The position numbers and the translations under genes are program-made. DNA of 64,000 nucleotides, from positions 310,001 through 374,000 of the forward strand of contig CAKOUW010000001.1 of NCBI GenBank assembly GCA_934120715.1, written 5' to 3'. The stretch is from an uncultured Bacilli bacterium. Lineage in GTDB: Bacteria; Bacillota_I; Bacilli_A; RF39; UBA660. The notes under the pieces were generated by a model, which was not told the origin of the DNA, did not search any database, and worked only from the letters and a program-made list of their open reading frames with translations. Below are positions 9,375 through 16,135 of this stretch, one piece after another; the stretch's first letter is position 1, and the number at the start of each line of letters is the position of its first letter.

Positions 9375-9803
9375 CTATAAAGAGGCATTATTTTTATCAG
9401 AAAGAAAGAAAAAATCTTTATTTTTAAAATCACAAGCAAAGTAATTATTAGAATAGTTTTTTAATACTTCAAAAAAGGTAGAATTTGTTTTTTCTTGTTC
9501 TAATTTTATATAGCTGTTTTTAACAATTAACCTACTTATTTCATCTCTGTACATGTTATTTATGTAGTGTGTCATGTTCTTTTTAGAATATGGTATATAT
9601 TGATGATACTTTATATATATTTTTTGATCTATATAGTTTTTATTAATTTTATTTATTAGTTGATTTAGCAATGTATAACCATATGTTATTTCACTACTAT
9701 CTAAGTAATATATCTGTCTTAGTATATCAAACAGTACTTTTTCATTTTCATGGTATAGGCTTACAAATTCTTTTTTTATATCAAAAATAAAATAGACTTT
9801 CAT
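9375..9803 (-). CDS. sirA: SirA-like inhibitor of DnaA
   Basis: In Bacillus subtilis SirA (YneE) binds domain I of DnaA and blocks new rounds of replication once Spo0A commits the cell to sporulation. This 142-residue protein has the expected size (148 in Bacillus), a similar start (YFIFDIKKEFVSLYH) and a C-terminal motif I recognise from SirA, FFEVLK followed by an ACDFKNK segment (FFEVLK and AMDFNSK in the Bacillus protein). It lies between tkt and yneF, exactly as in Bacillus. Overall similarity is modest, so motif plus synteny carry the call. GGTGATAT precedes the ATG. The presence of SirA suggests Spo0A-linked replication control. Confidence 0.82.
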   Translation of the reverse strand: MKVYFIFDIKKEFVSLYHENEKVLFDILRQIYYLDSSEITYGYTLLNQLINKINKNYIDQKIYIKYHQYIPYSKKNMTHYINNMYRDEISRLIVKNSYIKLEQEKTNSTFFEVLKNYSNNYFACDFKNKDFFFLSDKNNASL

Positions 9804-9858
9804 AATATCACCAATAAAATAGTAACATTATTTTAAGTCTATTTTAGTCGATTTATGT

Positions 9859-11838
9859 TTATTTTAGTAGATTTTCTATTTTATTTTCTAGGCTGTCTAC
9901 ATCATACCCATATTTTTTATAGACGTCGTCTTTGGAACCACTAGCACCAAACTCATCTAAAGTAATTAGATATTTGTTGTCAAAAATTAGGCTATTCCAA
10001 GAGAATGATGATGAAGCTTCTACAACGATCTTGCGTATTTCAACTGGAAGAATTTCATCTATATATTCTTTGTCTTGTTTTAAAAATCTTCCTAAGTTAG
10101 GCATTGAAACAACTCTTATTTCTACTCCCTTACTTCTTAGTCTCTTAGCAACTTCTATAACTTGATGAACTTCTTCACCGGAAGTTATTACTATACCATC
10201 AGCTTTTCTTAAAGATTCAAATACAGTATAGCCACCCTTTTCAACTTCACTAGCTTTGGTTTCTGATAATATATTTAGTTTATTTTTTGATAGTATTAAG
10301 GCACTTGGGCCACTTTTTTTCTCATAAATAGCTTTATATGATCCTATCACTTCATTGGCATCAGCTGGTCTAAAGACATCTAAGTTAGGCATACTTCTCA
10401 ATGCTAGTAATTGTTCTACAGGCTGATGTGTTATACCATCTTCGCCAACACTTATAGAATCATGAGTAAAGATATATGTAACAGGTAGGTTTAGAATGCA
10501 AGCAAGTCTAATTGCTGGTTTCATGTAGTCACTGAAAGTTAAGAAAGTTGAACCGTATGGTCGATAGCCACATAGAGCTAATCCATTTAGGATGGCTCCC
10601 ATAGCATGTTCTCTTACACCAAAGAAGATGTTTTTTCCTAGGTAATTTGTACTATTATAATCTCCACTATCTTCTATATATGTTTTTGTTGCGGCAAATA
10701 AATCGGCACTACCACCTAATATATATGGATTATTTTTTACAATAAAGTTAAGAACTTTAGAAGAACTATCTCTTGGTGCTTCAAGTAAGTCCTCTGATGG
10801 TTCATATACTAGATTGTTAATTGAAATGTCTTTCTCATCACTCATAAAATACTTTAATTCTGTTTTAGCCTCTTCGTCTAGTTTAGAAATATTATCCATG
10901 AATTTGTCATATAAGTTAGCGCATCTATTACTTATTAGATAAGCAAATTCATCTTTTGTATTTTGAGATATTGAAAAAGGTATGTCTCTTACTTTAAGCT
11001 TTTCTTTTAATTGAGTAATATCTTCTTTAGAAAGAGGAGCTCCATGGACTTTATTAGTACCTTCTAATAATGAATATTTACCTATTGTTGTTTTTACTTC
11101 AATTAATGTTGGCTTATCAGTACTATTTTTAGCTGTTGCTATCGCAGTGCTAATTGCCTTATAGTCTTCTCCATCCTCAACTGTAATTACATTCCAATTC
11201 ATAGCTTGAAATCTCATTGATATATTTTCATTAAAAGTTAATGAAGTTTTACCATCTAGGCTAATTTGATTGGAATCATATAAGACTATTAATTTATTTA
11301 ATTTTAAAGTTCCAGCAAGAGATGCTGCCTCATATGATATTCCTTCCATTAAATCGCCGTCTCCACATAAAACATATGTGTTGAAGTCTATTGCTTTGTT
11401 ATATCTGGCATTTAAATTAGCCTCAGCCATTGCTATACCTACAGCGGTTGCTAGGCCCTGGCCTAATGGTCCTGTTGTCATATCAACACCAGGAGTAACT
11501 TTATACTCTGGGTGGCCAGGAGTTATTGAATCAATTTGTCTAAAAGCTTTTAAGTCGTCTAAACTAATATCAAAACCTGCCATATATAAAGTGGCATAAA
11601 GTAATGCTGAACCATGCCCTGATGACATTACAAATCTATCCCTATTAAAGTAGTATGGATGAGCAGGATCTATTCTTAGATGATTAGCATATAGCGAATA
11701 AAGAATTGGTGCAGCCCCAAGAACAATACCTGGATGACCACTTTTAGCCTTATCAATCATGTCTATACCAAGACATCTTAGTTGAGCTATTATTCTCTCT
11801 TCATTTATTTCTTCTATGTTTATATTGCTTTGTTGCAC
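9859..11838 (-). CDS. tkt: transketolase
   Basis: Transketolase moves two-carbon units between sugar phosphates in the non-oxidative pentose phosphate pathway, using thiamine diphosphate. The cofactor motif GDGDLMEG is followed by EAASLAGTLKLNKL, and the N-terminal GHPGIVLGAAPI and the pyrimidine-domain FFGVREHAMGAI with its catalytic Glu are present. The 659-residue length is normal. The start is a GTG (GTG-CAA-CAA-AGC) preceded by AAGGAAGTGAT at six bases; no better ATG exists. A TATAAT lies about 30 bases upstream of the start. It is followed by sirA and yneF, conserved with Bacillus. Confidence 0.96.
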   Translation of the reverse strand: MQQSNINIEEINEERIIAQLRCLGIDMIDKAKSGHPGIVLGAAPILYSLYANHLRIDPAHPYYFNRDRFVMSSGHGSALLYATLYMAGFDISLDDLKAFRQIDSITPGHPEYKVTPGVDMTTGPLGQGLATAVGIAMAEANLNARYNKAIDFNTYVLCGDGDLMEGISYEAASLAGTLKLNKLIVLYDSNQISLDGKTSLTFNENISMRFQAMNWNVITVEDGEDYKAISTAIATAKNSTDKPTLIEVKTTIGKYSLLEGTNKVHGAPLSKEDITQLKEKLKVRDIPFSISQNTKDEFAYLISNRCANLYDKFMDNISKLDEEAKTELKYFMSDEKDISINNLVYEPSEDLLEAPRDSSSKVLNFIVKNNPYILGGSADLFAATKTYIEDSGDYNSTNYLGKNIFFGVREHAMGAILNGLALCGYRPYGSTFLTFSDYMKPAIRLACILNLPVTYIFTHDSISVGEDGITHQPVEQLLALRSMPNLDVFRPADANEVIGSYKAIYEKKSGPSALILSKNKLNILSETKASEVEKGGYTVFESLRKADGIVITSGEEVHQVIEVAKRLRSKGVEIRVVSMPNLGRFLKQDKEYIDEILPVEIRKIVVEASSSFSWNSLIFDNKYLITLDEFGASGSKDDVYKKYGYDVDSLENKIENLLK

Positions 11839-12026
11839 AGTGAAATCACTTCCTTACAGTTTCATTATATCATGCTAATACATAAATTGTAAATTATACA
11901 GATATGTTTTGTTAGGATAGGGATTGCAAATAGCATTATTAATTGACTGTTGCATAAGTATTTTTGTTAATTAAATTAATAGTAGCCTTATTTTTTTTGT
12001 TTTATAGTTTATTATTTATATATTTT

Positions 12027-12827
12027 TTAATTTGATATTATTTCTTTATATCTTTCTTTTATTTTTTTTAAGTCATCATCGTTAAGAAGCCCTATATCTT
12101 TTGCCTTAATGCTACATTTAATAATAAACTCACTGTCTTTAGTATCAATAACTTTTTTTATTAATTTATCCATATCTATATCATTTTGTACAATGCTTAT
12201 AAGCTCAATTAAATAATAATCATCTCTTTTTTCAATGAAATATTCTTCTATATCCGTAAAGTTCATTTCTTTTCCATTATAATTAAAAGCTAGGCGCCAT
12301 AGGGCTTCTCTTTTATCTTTTGAAATGCCTATTTTTACTAGTTCATTAAATGATTCTTGAGTGATATTAGGAGGTATAGGGGCAAAGATATATTGTGTAA
12401 TAAATTCTAATAACTCTAAATCAGTCATCTTTTCACAATAATTTATATATACTGAATTATTTACTAATGAATCATATAGTTTTATATATCTTGGGCCACT
12501 ATCTCTTACTTTGAGTTTGTCTTTTAATAAATCATTATACATGTTTTTTAATTTTTGAGCCTCTTCCTTATTATTTGGTTTTACTTTCTCTAGTTTTTCT
12601 AACATGTGATTAATTGCTGCTAGTCTTTTGATTTCTATTTGATCAGTCTCTACTGGAACATTTTTTATGATTTCTTTAACAGTATTTAAAAGCTTTTCGA
12701 TTTCAGCTATTTCTTTTTTAGAAAATTTCTTCTTATCAAGATTAGTTAATGATTCTATTAATTCTTCACTATTAATAAAGCGATTTACATAACGATATAT
12801 TATATTTACTAAATCCATATCATTCAC
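12027..12827 (-). CDS. unknown protein, helical, 266 residues
   Basis: I do not recognise this protein. It is strongly charged and predicted by eye to be almost all helical, rich in Lys, Glu, Ile and Asn, with no signal peptide, membrane segment or cysteine motif. Heptad-like Leu/Ile spacing in residues 20-100 suggests a coiled coil. It starts with an ATG near a GGTGAATGAT-like site. It lies alone between tkt and hisS, with about 190 bases of AT-rich sequence before tkt and 95 bases after hisS. It may be a lineage-specific cytoplasmic protein; no function can be assigned. Confidence 0.6.
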   Translation of the reverse strand: MNDMDLVNIIYRYVNRFINSEELIESLTNLDKKKFSKKEIAEIEKLLNTVKEIIKNVPVETDQIEIKRLAAINHMLEKLEKVKPNNKEEAQKLKNMYNDLLKDKLKVRDSGPRYIKLYDSLVNNSVYINYCEKMTDLELLEFITQYIFAPIPPNITQESFNELVKIGISKDKREALWRLAFNYNGKEMNFTDIEEYFIEKRDDYYLIELISIVQNDIDMDKLIKKVIDTKDSEFIIKCSIKAKDIGLLNDDDLKKIKERYKEIISN

Positions 12828-12922
12828 CTACCATTTAATCATTGCTAATAACATTTTAGCATATTTTTTACTGTTACTACTTTAGAAAAATAAAATTACT
12901 ATAGTTTTCATTATTTCATTTT

Positions 12923-14218
12923 TTAAATATTAATTATTTCATCTATTTTATTTAGCTCATCAAATTGGATTTTATTCTCTTCACCCGTAAGCATATTTTT
13001 AACATTAAATGAATTACTACTTACTTCATCTTCACCTAGAACAATTACATATGGTATCTTTTCTTTATTGGCATAGTCCATGTTCTTTTTAAATTTTTTC
13101 TTACCCATTTCAATTTCAACATTGTATCCTAGACTTCTTATTTCATTACCAATTTTTAAACTTTCTATTTCTGTATTTATAGGGATAATATAAAAATCAG
13201 TTTGTGATTTGGCATTAAATAATTCTCTATTTTTCAATAACTCATATATTGATGATAGTCCAAAACTTATTCCTACAGTTGGATACTCGTTTCCGTCATT
13301 TATAAAACTACCAATAATTTTGTCATATCTTCCACCGCCACCTATGCTGCCTTTTATTCTTTCATTTTTCTCATATACCTCAAAAACGTTTCCGGTATAG
13401 TAATTTTGACCCCTAGCTAGACTAACTGAAAACTTACAAATATCAGCAATATCTATCCCTTTTAGATATTTATTTAAATTATTTAATTCTTCTAATCCTA
13501 CTTTTATCTTTTTATTTTCAGTATTTTTAAATAAATCAGTTAAATCAGACAATCCCATATTGAAATATTTACTTAACATTGAGATCTGACTTTTGTCTAA
13601 GCCGATTTCACTTAAAAGTTTATTCATTTCCTCTATGCTTAACTTATCTTTTTTATCTATTATTGTTGTGGTCTTTGAAACCAACTCCTCTTGTATACCA
13701 CTTTCTAGGATTAATCCTGTCATTAAATTTCTGCTGTTATATTTAATCACTATATCGATATCTAATTTTTTAAAGGCTTTGGCATATAGTGATAATAATT
13801 CAGCTTCAATAAATTGTCCTTTAATACCCACAACATCAGCATCACATTGAGTAAACTCTCTATCTCTACCAACTTTGACTGGACCATCTCTAAATACTTT
13901 GCTTATCTCATATCTTTTAAATGGAAAAGAAATATTATTTTTATTTAGTGCTATAAACTTGGCAAAGGGAACCGTTAAGTCATACCTTAGACCTAGATCT
14001 CTATTTCCTTGATCCTTTAGTCTATATATTTCTTTTAATATGTCATTATTTTCATCATACTTATCTGCTAGCATATCATAATAACATAGTATTGGTGTTT
14101 CAATTGAATTAAATCCATATTCTTCAAAAGTTTCTTTTAATATATTATTAATATAATTTCTTATTCTTTGTTCTTTAGGTAGAAAATCATATCCACCTTT
14201 AACATTTTGGATTTTCAT
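12923..14218 (-). CDS. hisS: histidyl-tRNA synthetase
   Basis: A class II aminoacyl-tRNA synthetase that charges tRNA-His. Motif 1 (LKETFEEYGFNSIETP), motif 2 (RYEISKVFRDGPVKVGRDREFTQCD, quoted in part) and the histidine-binding segments ARGQNYYTG and SIGGGGRYDKI are present, with the C-terminal anticodon-binding domain after about residue 330. Length is 431 residues, normal. The start has AAGGAGATGATT upstream. Immediately before it lies a strong terminator hairpin (14248-14272) inside a structured leader of about 200 bases, so expression is likely controlled by transcription attenuation. It is not paired with aspS. Confidence 0.97.
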   Translation of the reverse strand: MKIQNVKGGYDFLPKEQRIRNYINNILKETFEEYGFNSIETPILCYYDMLADKYDENNDILKEIYRLKDQGNRDLGLRYDLTVPFAKFIALNKNNISFPFKRYEISKVFRDGPVKVGRDREFTQCDADVVGIKGQFIEAELLSLYAKAFKKLDIDIVIKYNSRNLMTGLILESGIQEELVSKTTTIIDKKDKLSIEEMNKLLSEIGLDKSQISMLSKYFNMGLSDLTDLFKNTENKKIKVGLEELNNLNKYLKGIDIADICKFSVSLARGQNYYTGNVFEVYEKNERIKGSIGGGGRYDKIIGSFINDGNEYPTVGISFGLSSIYELLKNRELFNAKSQTDFYIIPINTEIESLKIGNEIRSLGYNVEIEMGKKKFKKNMDYANKEKIPYVIVLGEDEVSSNSFNVKNMLTGEENKIQFDELNKIDEIINI

Positions 14219-14247
14219 AATTAATCATCTCCTTTTTTTAATTAAAA

Positions 14248-14272
14248 ATGCTACTGCGGCTTGCAGTAGCAT
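14248..14272 (-). terminator. attenuator terminator before hisS
   Basis: A perfect 10-base-pair hairpin (arms ATGCTACTGC and GCAGTAGCAT, five-base loop) followed on the minus strand by TTTTT sits only about 30 bases before the hisS ATG and downstream of its promoter. Being inside the leader, it should stop transcription unless an alternative structure forms. Confidence 0.8.
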
Positions 14273-14424
14273 AATAGAGATTTATCGTTTATTATACTAG
14301 ATACAAGCACGACAAACAGCACTTGTACCTACGAATTTTTTAATGTCGTATTAACAAGTGCAGACTATTATGATGATGATTAAATTTATTTATTGTTTTA
14401 AACATAATAATCTCTCCCTTCGAT
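14273..14424 (-). ncRNA. structured hisS leader, candidate riboregulator
   Basis: On the minus strand the leader can be closed by AGAGAT (14410-14415) pairing with ATCTCT (14276-14281). Inside, GCACTTGT (14354-14361) pairs perfectly with ACAAGTGC (14319-14326), extended by TACGA/TCGTA. The same ACAAGTGC can instead pair with GTGCTTGT (14303-14310) using two G-U pairs. These alternatives exclude each other, and the attenuator hairpin follows directly. I looked for T-box hallmarks (the AGGGTGG...ACCGCG box, AGTA bulge) and did not find them, so the ligand is unknown. A divergent T-box cannot be excluded. Confidence 0.55.
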
Positions 14425-14430
14425 AGTGAA

Positions 14431-14459
14431 ATTGTAACATATATGATAATTTATGTCAA
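14431..14459 (-). promoter_or_regulatory. hisS promoter
   Basis: TTGACA (14454-14459), a 17-base spacer and TACAAT (14431-14436) on the minus strand. It places the transcript start near 14424, about 205 bases before the hisS ATG. Confidence 0.8.
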
Positions 14460-14525
14460 ATTAACGAGAATCGCTTATTTTTCAATGTATATTTTGTATA
14501 GAATGGTCCTACTGAAATACTTTGA

Positions 14526-14849
14526 TCAGCAGTTACTTGCATTGATATTTTTATTGATCCATTCGATAATATCACTGCTTCCTTTTATTTCATAATATGA
14601 AATTTCTGGAACTTTATAATTATGAATGTTCTTAATAGTTTGCTCAATTTTATTATATAATGGCTCAATTGTTCTTATTGTTAGACAGTATTCCTCGGAC
14701 TCATTTATTTTATCATCCCACCAATATGATGATTTTGTCTTTGTTATTTGACAGCCTGCTGCCAGATGATCTTTCAATAATTTTTTCTGGATCTGTCTTA
14801 TTGTATTTAAATTATTTGATAAAGTAGTTATAACTATACATTTATTCAT
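14526..14849 (-). CDS. cutA: CutA1-like protein
   Basis: A 107-residue protein with the full pattern of the CutA1 family: LLKDHLAAGCQI, SSYWWDDKINESEEYCLTIRT (quoted in part), a Tyr-containing HNYKVPEISYYEI and a C-terminal IIEWINK. CutA1 proteins form trimers with a ferredoxin-like fold resembling PII. They were first linked to divalent metal tolerance in enterobacteria, but their role in Firmicutes is unclear. It follows the small membrane protein gene by four bases and is probably co-transcribed with it. Confidence 0.88.
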   Translation of the reverse strand: MNKCIVITTLSNNLNTIRQIQKKLLKDHLAAGCQITKTKSSYWWDDKINESEEYCLTIRTIEPLYNKIEQTIKNIHNYKVPEISYYEIKGSSDIIEWINKNINASNC

Positions 14850-14853
14850 ATTA

Positions 14854-15132
14854 TTAAGCCTTCTCCTTATAATTAACGTTTTTTATATGTTTTTCCCAGA
14901 TTTTTCTTAGAACTTTTAATGACAAGGTTGATAAAGTGAAACCTATGACTGGTACTATTGATGTTAGGAAGATATTATCATACTTTCTAATTAGATATGA
15001 ATATATAATGATTACTATATAAGTTAATATCATTATACATATTCTTCTTGTCCATGATGTTTCCCATGATTTGTCTAACTCTACTCTCTTATTTCTTTCC
15101 TCTATGTTTTTAATCCTTTTGTCTAAATCCAT
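14854..15132 (-). CDS. small membrane protein with two helices
   Basis: A 92-residue protein: a charged N-terminal helix (DLDKRIKNIEERNKRVELDK) followed by a conserved-looking ETSWTRR, two membrane helices (about residues 31-49 and 55-73) and a basic tail. I recall widespread small uncharacterised bacterial proteins with the same layout (KAWETS-TRR then two helices), but know of no function. AGGAGA precedes the ATG. It is the first gene of a two-gene unit with cutA; a TATAAT-like box (15178-15183) lies about 45 bases upstream but has no good -35. Confidence 0.7.
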   Translation of the reverse strand: MDLDKRIKNIEERNKRVELDKSWETSWTRRICIMILTYIVIIIYSYLIRKYDNIFLTSIVPVIGFTLSTLSLKVLRKIWEKHIKNVNYKEKA

Positions 15133-15389
15133 ATACTTCTCCTATCTTCTAATACTATTTAAACACTTTCTTAATATATTATATCAAAATTAAATAATTA
15201 TTTACATGTTTTTATTGTAATGCATAATGATTATGCCATTATGCAAGTGTGGTTTTAAATAGTCATAAATTTAATATTATTTCTTGTATTTAGAGCAGAC
15301 GTTTGTTGCGGTGACAGTGAATATATTTGAAATATATCAGATGCTTTCTCTTTATATTTATCAGCGATAAAAGAAAGGTGGGGGTATTT

Positions 15390-15467
15390 ATGACAAAAAG
15401 GAATTTTCTCTAATTTATTATAATATTACTCCTATTGTTAGTGGTAATTATTTTACTCCTAAAATAG
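15390..15467 (+). pseudogene. broken small hydrophobic peptide
   Basis: An ATG with a strong G-rich ribosome binding site (AGGTGGGGG, spacing seven) opens MTKRNFL, then a TAA stop at 15411; the same frame continues with 17 hydrophobic residues of Ile, Leu and Val, then Lys and TAG at 15465. Reading through the TAA gives a 25-residue peptide with a basic N-terminus and one membrane helix, as in small membrane peptides or type I toxins. Either one base change killed it, or it is coincidental. The ribosome binding site is of the same G-rich kind as in the 16-20 kb genes. Confidence 0.4.
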
Positions 15468-15595
15468 TAAAAGCATCTAATTTCACAACTATGTGATTTC
15501 AGATGCTATATACATAAGTGATTGCATTTGATCAACGACAATCAAATGTATCTTTTTATTTTATGCAAGTTTCCTTGACGTATTCACAGTAACAT

Positions 15596-15622
15596 AAAAA
15601 CGACTTTTTACCAAGTCGTTTT
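15596..15622 (-). terminator. terminator of the tRNA operon
   Basis: Arms AAAACGACTT and AAGTCGTTTT with a six-base loop, followed by T on the minus strand, lie about 40 bases past the tRNA-Leu 3' end. Confidence 0.75.
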
Positions 15623-15659
15623 AAATTTTTACTCGAAAAGTCCGAGTTTAGTATCAATC

Positions 15660-15744
15660 TGGTGCGAGTAACAGGAGTTGAACCTGCAAGCCTTGCGGCA
15701 CTAGATCCTAAGTCTAGCGTGTCTGCCAATTCCACCATACTCGC
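15660..15744 (-). tRNA. tRNA-Leu (anticodon TAG)
   Basis: An 85-base class II tRNA with CCA encoded. The acceptor stem pairs GCGAGTA with TACTCGC; the anticodon stem CTAGA/TCTAG holds the loop CTTAGGA with anticodon TAG; a variable arm (TGCCGCAAGGC) and the T arm GGTTCAACTCC are present. It is the second gene of a two-tRNA unit. Confidence 0.95.
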
Positions 15745-15749
15745 ATGAA

Positions 15750-15826
15750 TGGTGGACCCTACAGGACTCGAACCTGTGACCGCCCGGTTATGAGCCGGAT
15801 GCTCTAACCAACTGAGCTAAGGGTCC
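15750..15826 (-). tRNA. tRNA with CAT anticodon (Ile2 or Met)
   Basis: A 77-base tRNA with CCA encoded. The acceptor pairs GGACCCT with AGGGTCC; the anticodon stem CCGG/CCGG holds the loop CTCATAA, anticodon CAT; the T arm is GGTTCGAGTCC. The 5' part GGACCCTTAGCTCAGTTGG resembles tRNA-Ile with lysidine-modified CAT more than elongator Met in Firmicutes, and it lacks the initiator features. The two cannot be separated with certainty by eye. Confidence 0.9.
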
Positions 15827-15837
15827 ATTGCTATTTA

Positions 15838-15866
15838 ATAATAGCATAATTTTTTTTATCATGCAA
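15838..15866 (-). promoter_or_regulatory. tRNA operon promoter
   Basis: TTGCAT (15861-15866), a 17-base spacer and TATTAT (15838-15843) on the minus strand, about 12 bases before the first tRNA. Confidence 0.7.
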
Positions 15867-15931
15867 GGAAAAATGATAATTTTTTTTAAAAAAATCTGCA
15901 AGTGTTGATAACCATATAAATACAACTGCTT

Positions 15932-16020
15932 TTATAGTATATTTGGCAAATTGATTTTAGACATATCATATCTTTTTTTAAATTAGTATTAGGAGACATT
16001 GTGCCATTATATTTCCCAGC
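15932..16020 (-). pseudogene. decayed copy of the 139-residue gene's 3' end
   Basis: The minus strand reads AGKYNGTMSPNTNLKKDM, matching LSTYKGVMISNTNPEKDM near the C-terminus of the intact gene at 17829-18248. After the shared KDM a small insertion shifts the frame, and the next frame continues KINLPNIL then stop, against KINLLNML in the intact copy. The order and spacing of both halves make this a frameshifted, 5'-truncated paralogue. No clear match is visible beyond position 16020. It implies that the family once had at least two members here. Confidence 0.65.
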
Positions 16021-16055
16021 AACTATATAGGATTTTATTGTAAATGTATTATAAA

Positions 16056-16079
16056 AGGGATGATTGAGGAACCATCCCT
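16056..16079 (-). terminator. weak terminator after the phosphatase gene
   Basis: Arms AGGGATG and CATCCCT with a ten-base loop, followed on the minus strand by TTTATAATA, lie about 55 bases past the phosphatase stop codon. The T-run is short, so the call is tentative. Confidence 0.5.
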
Positions 16080-16135
16080 ATTCTACATAAATATTGTTTT
16101 ATGCTTTTTGACTATAAATTATATTATAATGTTAA

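Larger units (their letters stand above)
15133..15659. other. long intergenic stretch with hairpins and a broken peptide
   Basis: No intact gene is visible. It contains an inverted repeat (GCATAATG/CATTATGC, 15222-15244), a broken hydrophobic peptide frame (15390-15467), a hairpin with arms AGCATCT/AGATGCT (15474-15508), a hairpin CATTTGAT/AATCAAATG (15525-15549) followed by T-rich plus-strand sequence, and the tRNA terminator (15596-15622). The density of hairpins and the broken frame suggest gene decay. A 25-residue frame with an internal stop is described separately. Confidence 0.5.

Noticed and set aside
14273..14424. hisS leader as a classical T-box
   Set aside because: No AGGGTGG...ACCGCG box, AGTA bulge or clear specifier loop with a His codon; kept as an unknown leader instead.
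15556..15738. A 60-codon minus-strand frame starting MVELADTLDLGSSAARLAG
   Set aside because: It is a well-known false reading frame across tRNA-Leu; the tRNA explains the sequence.
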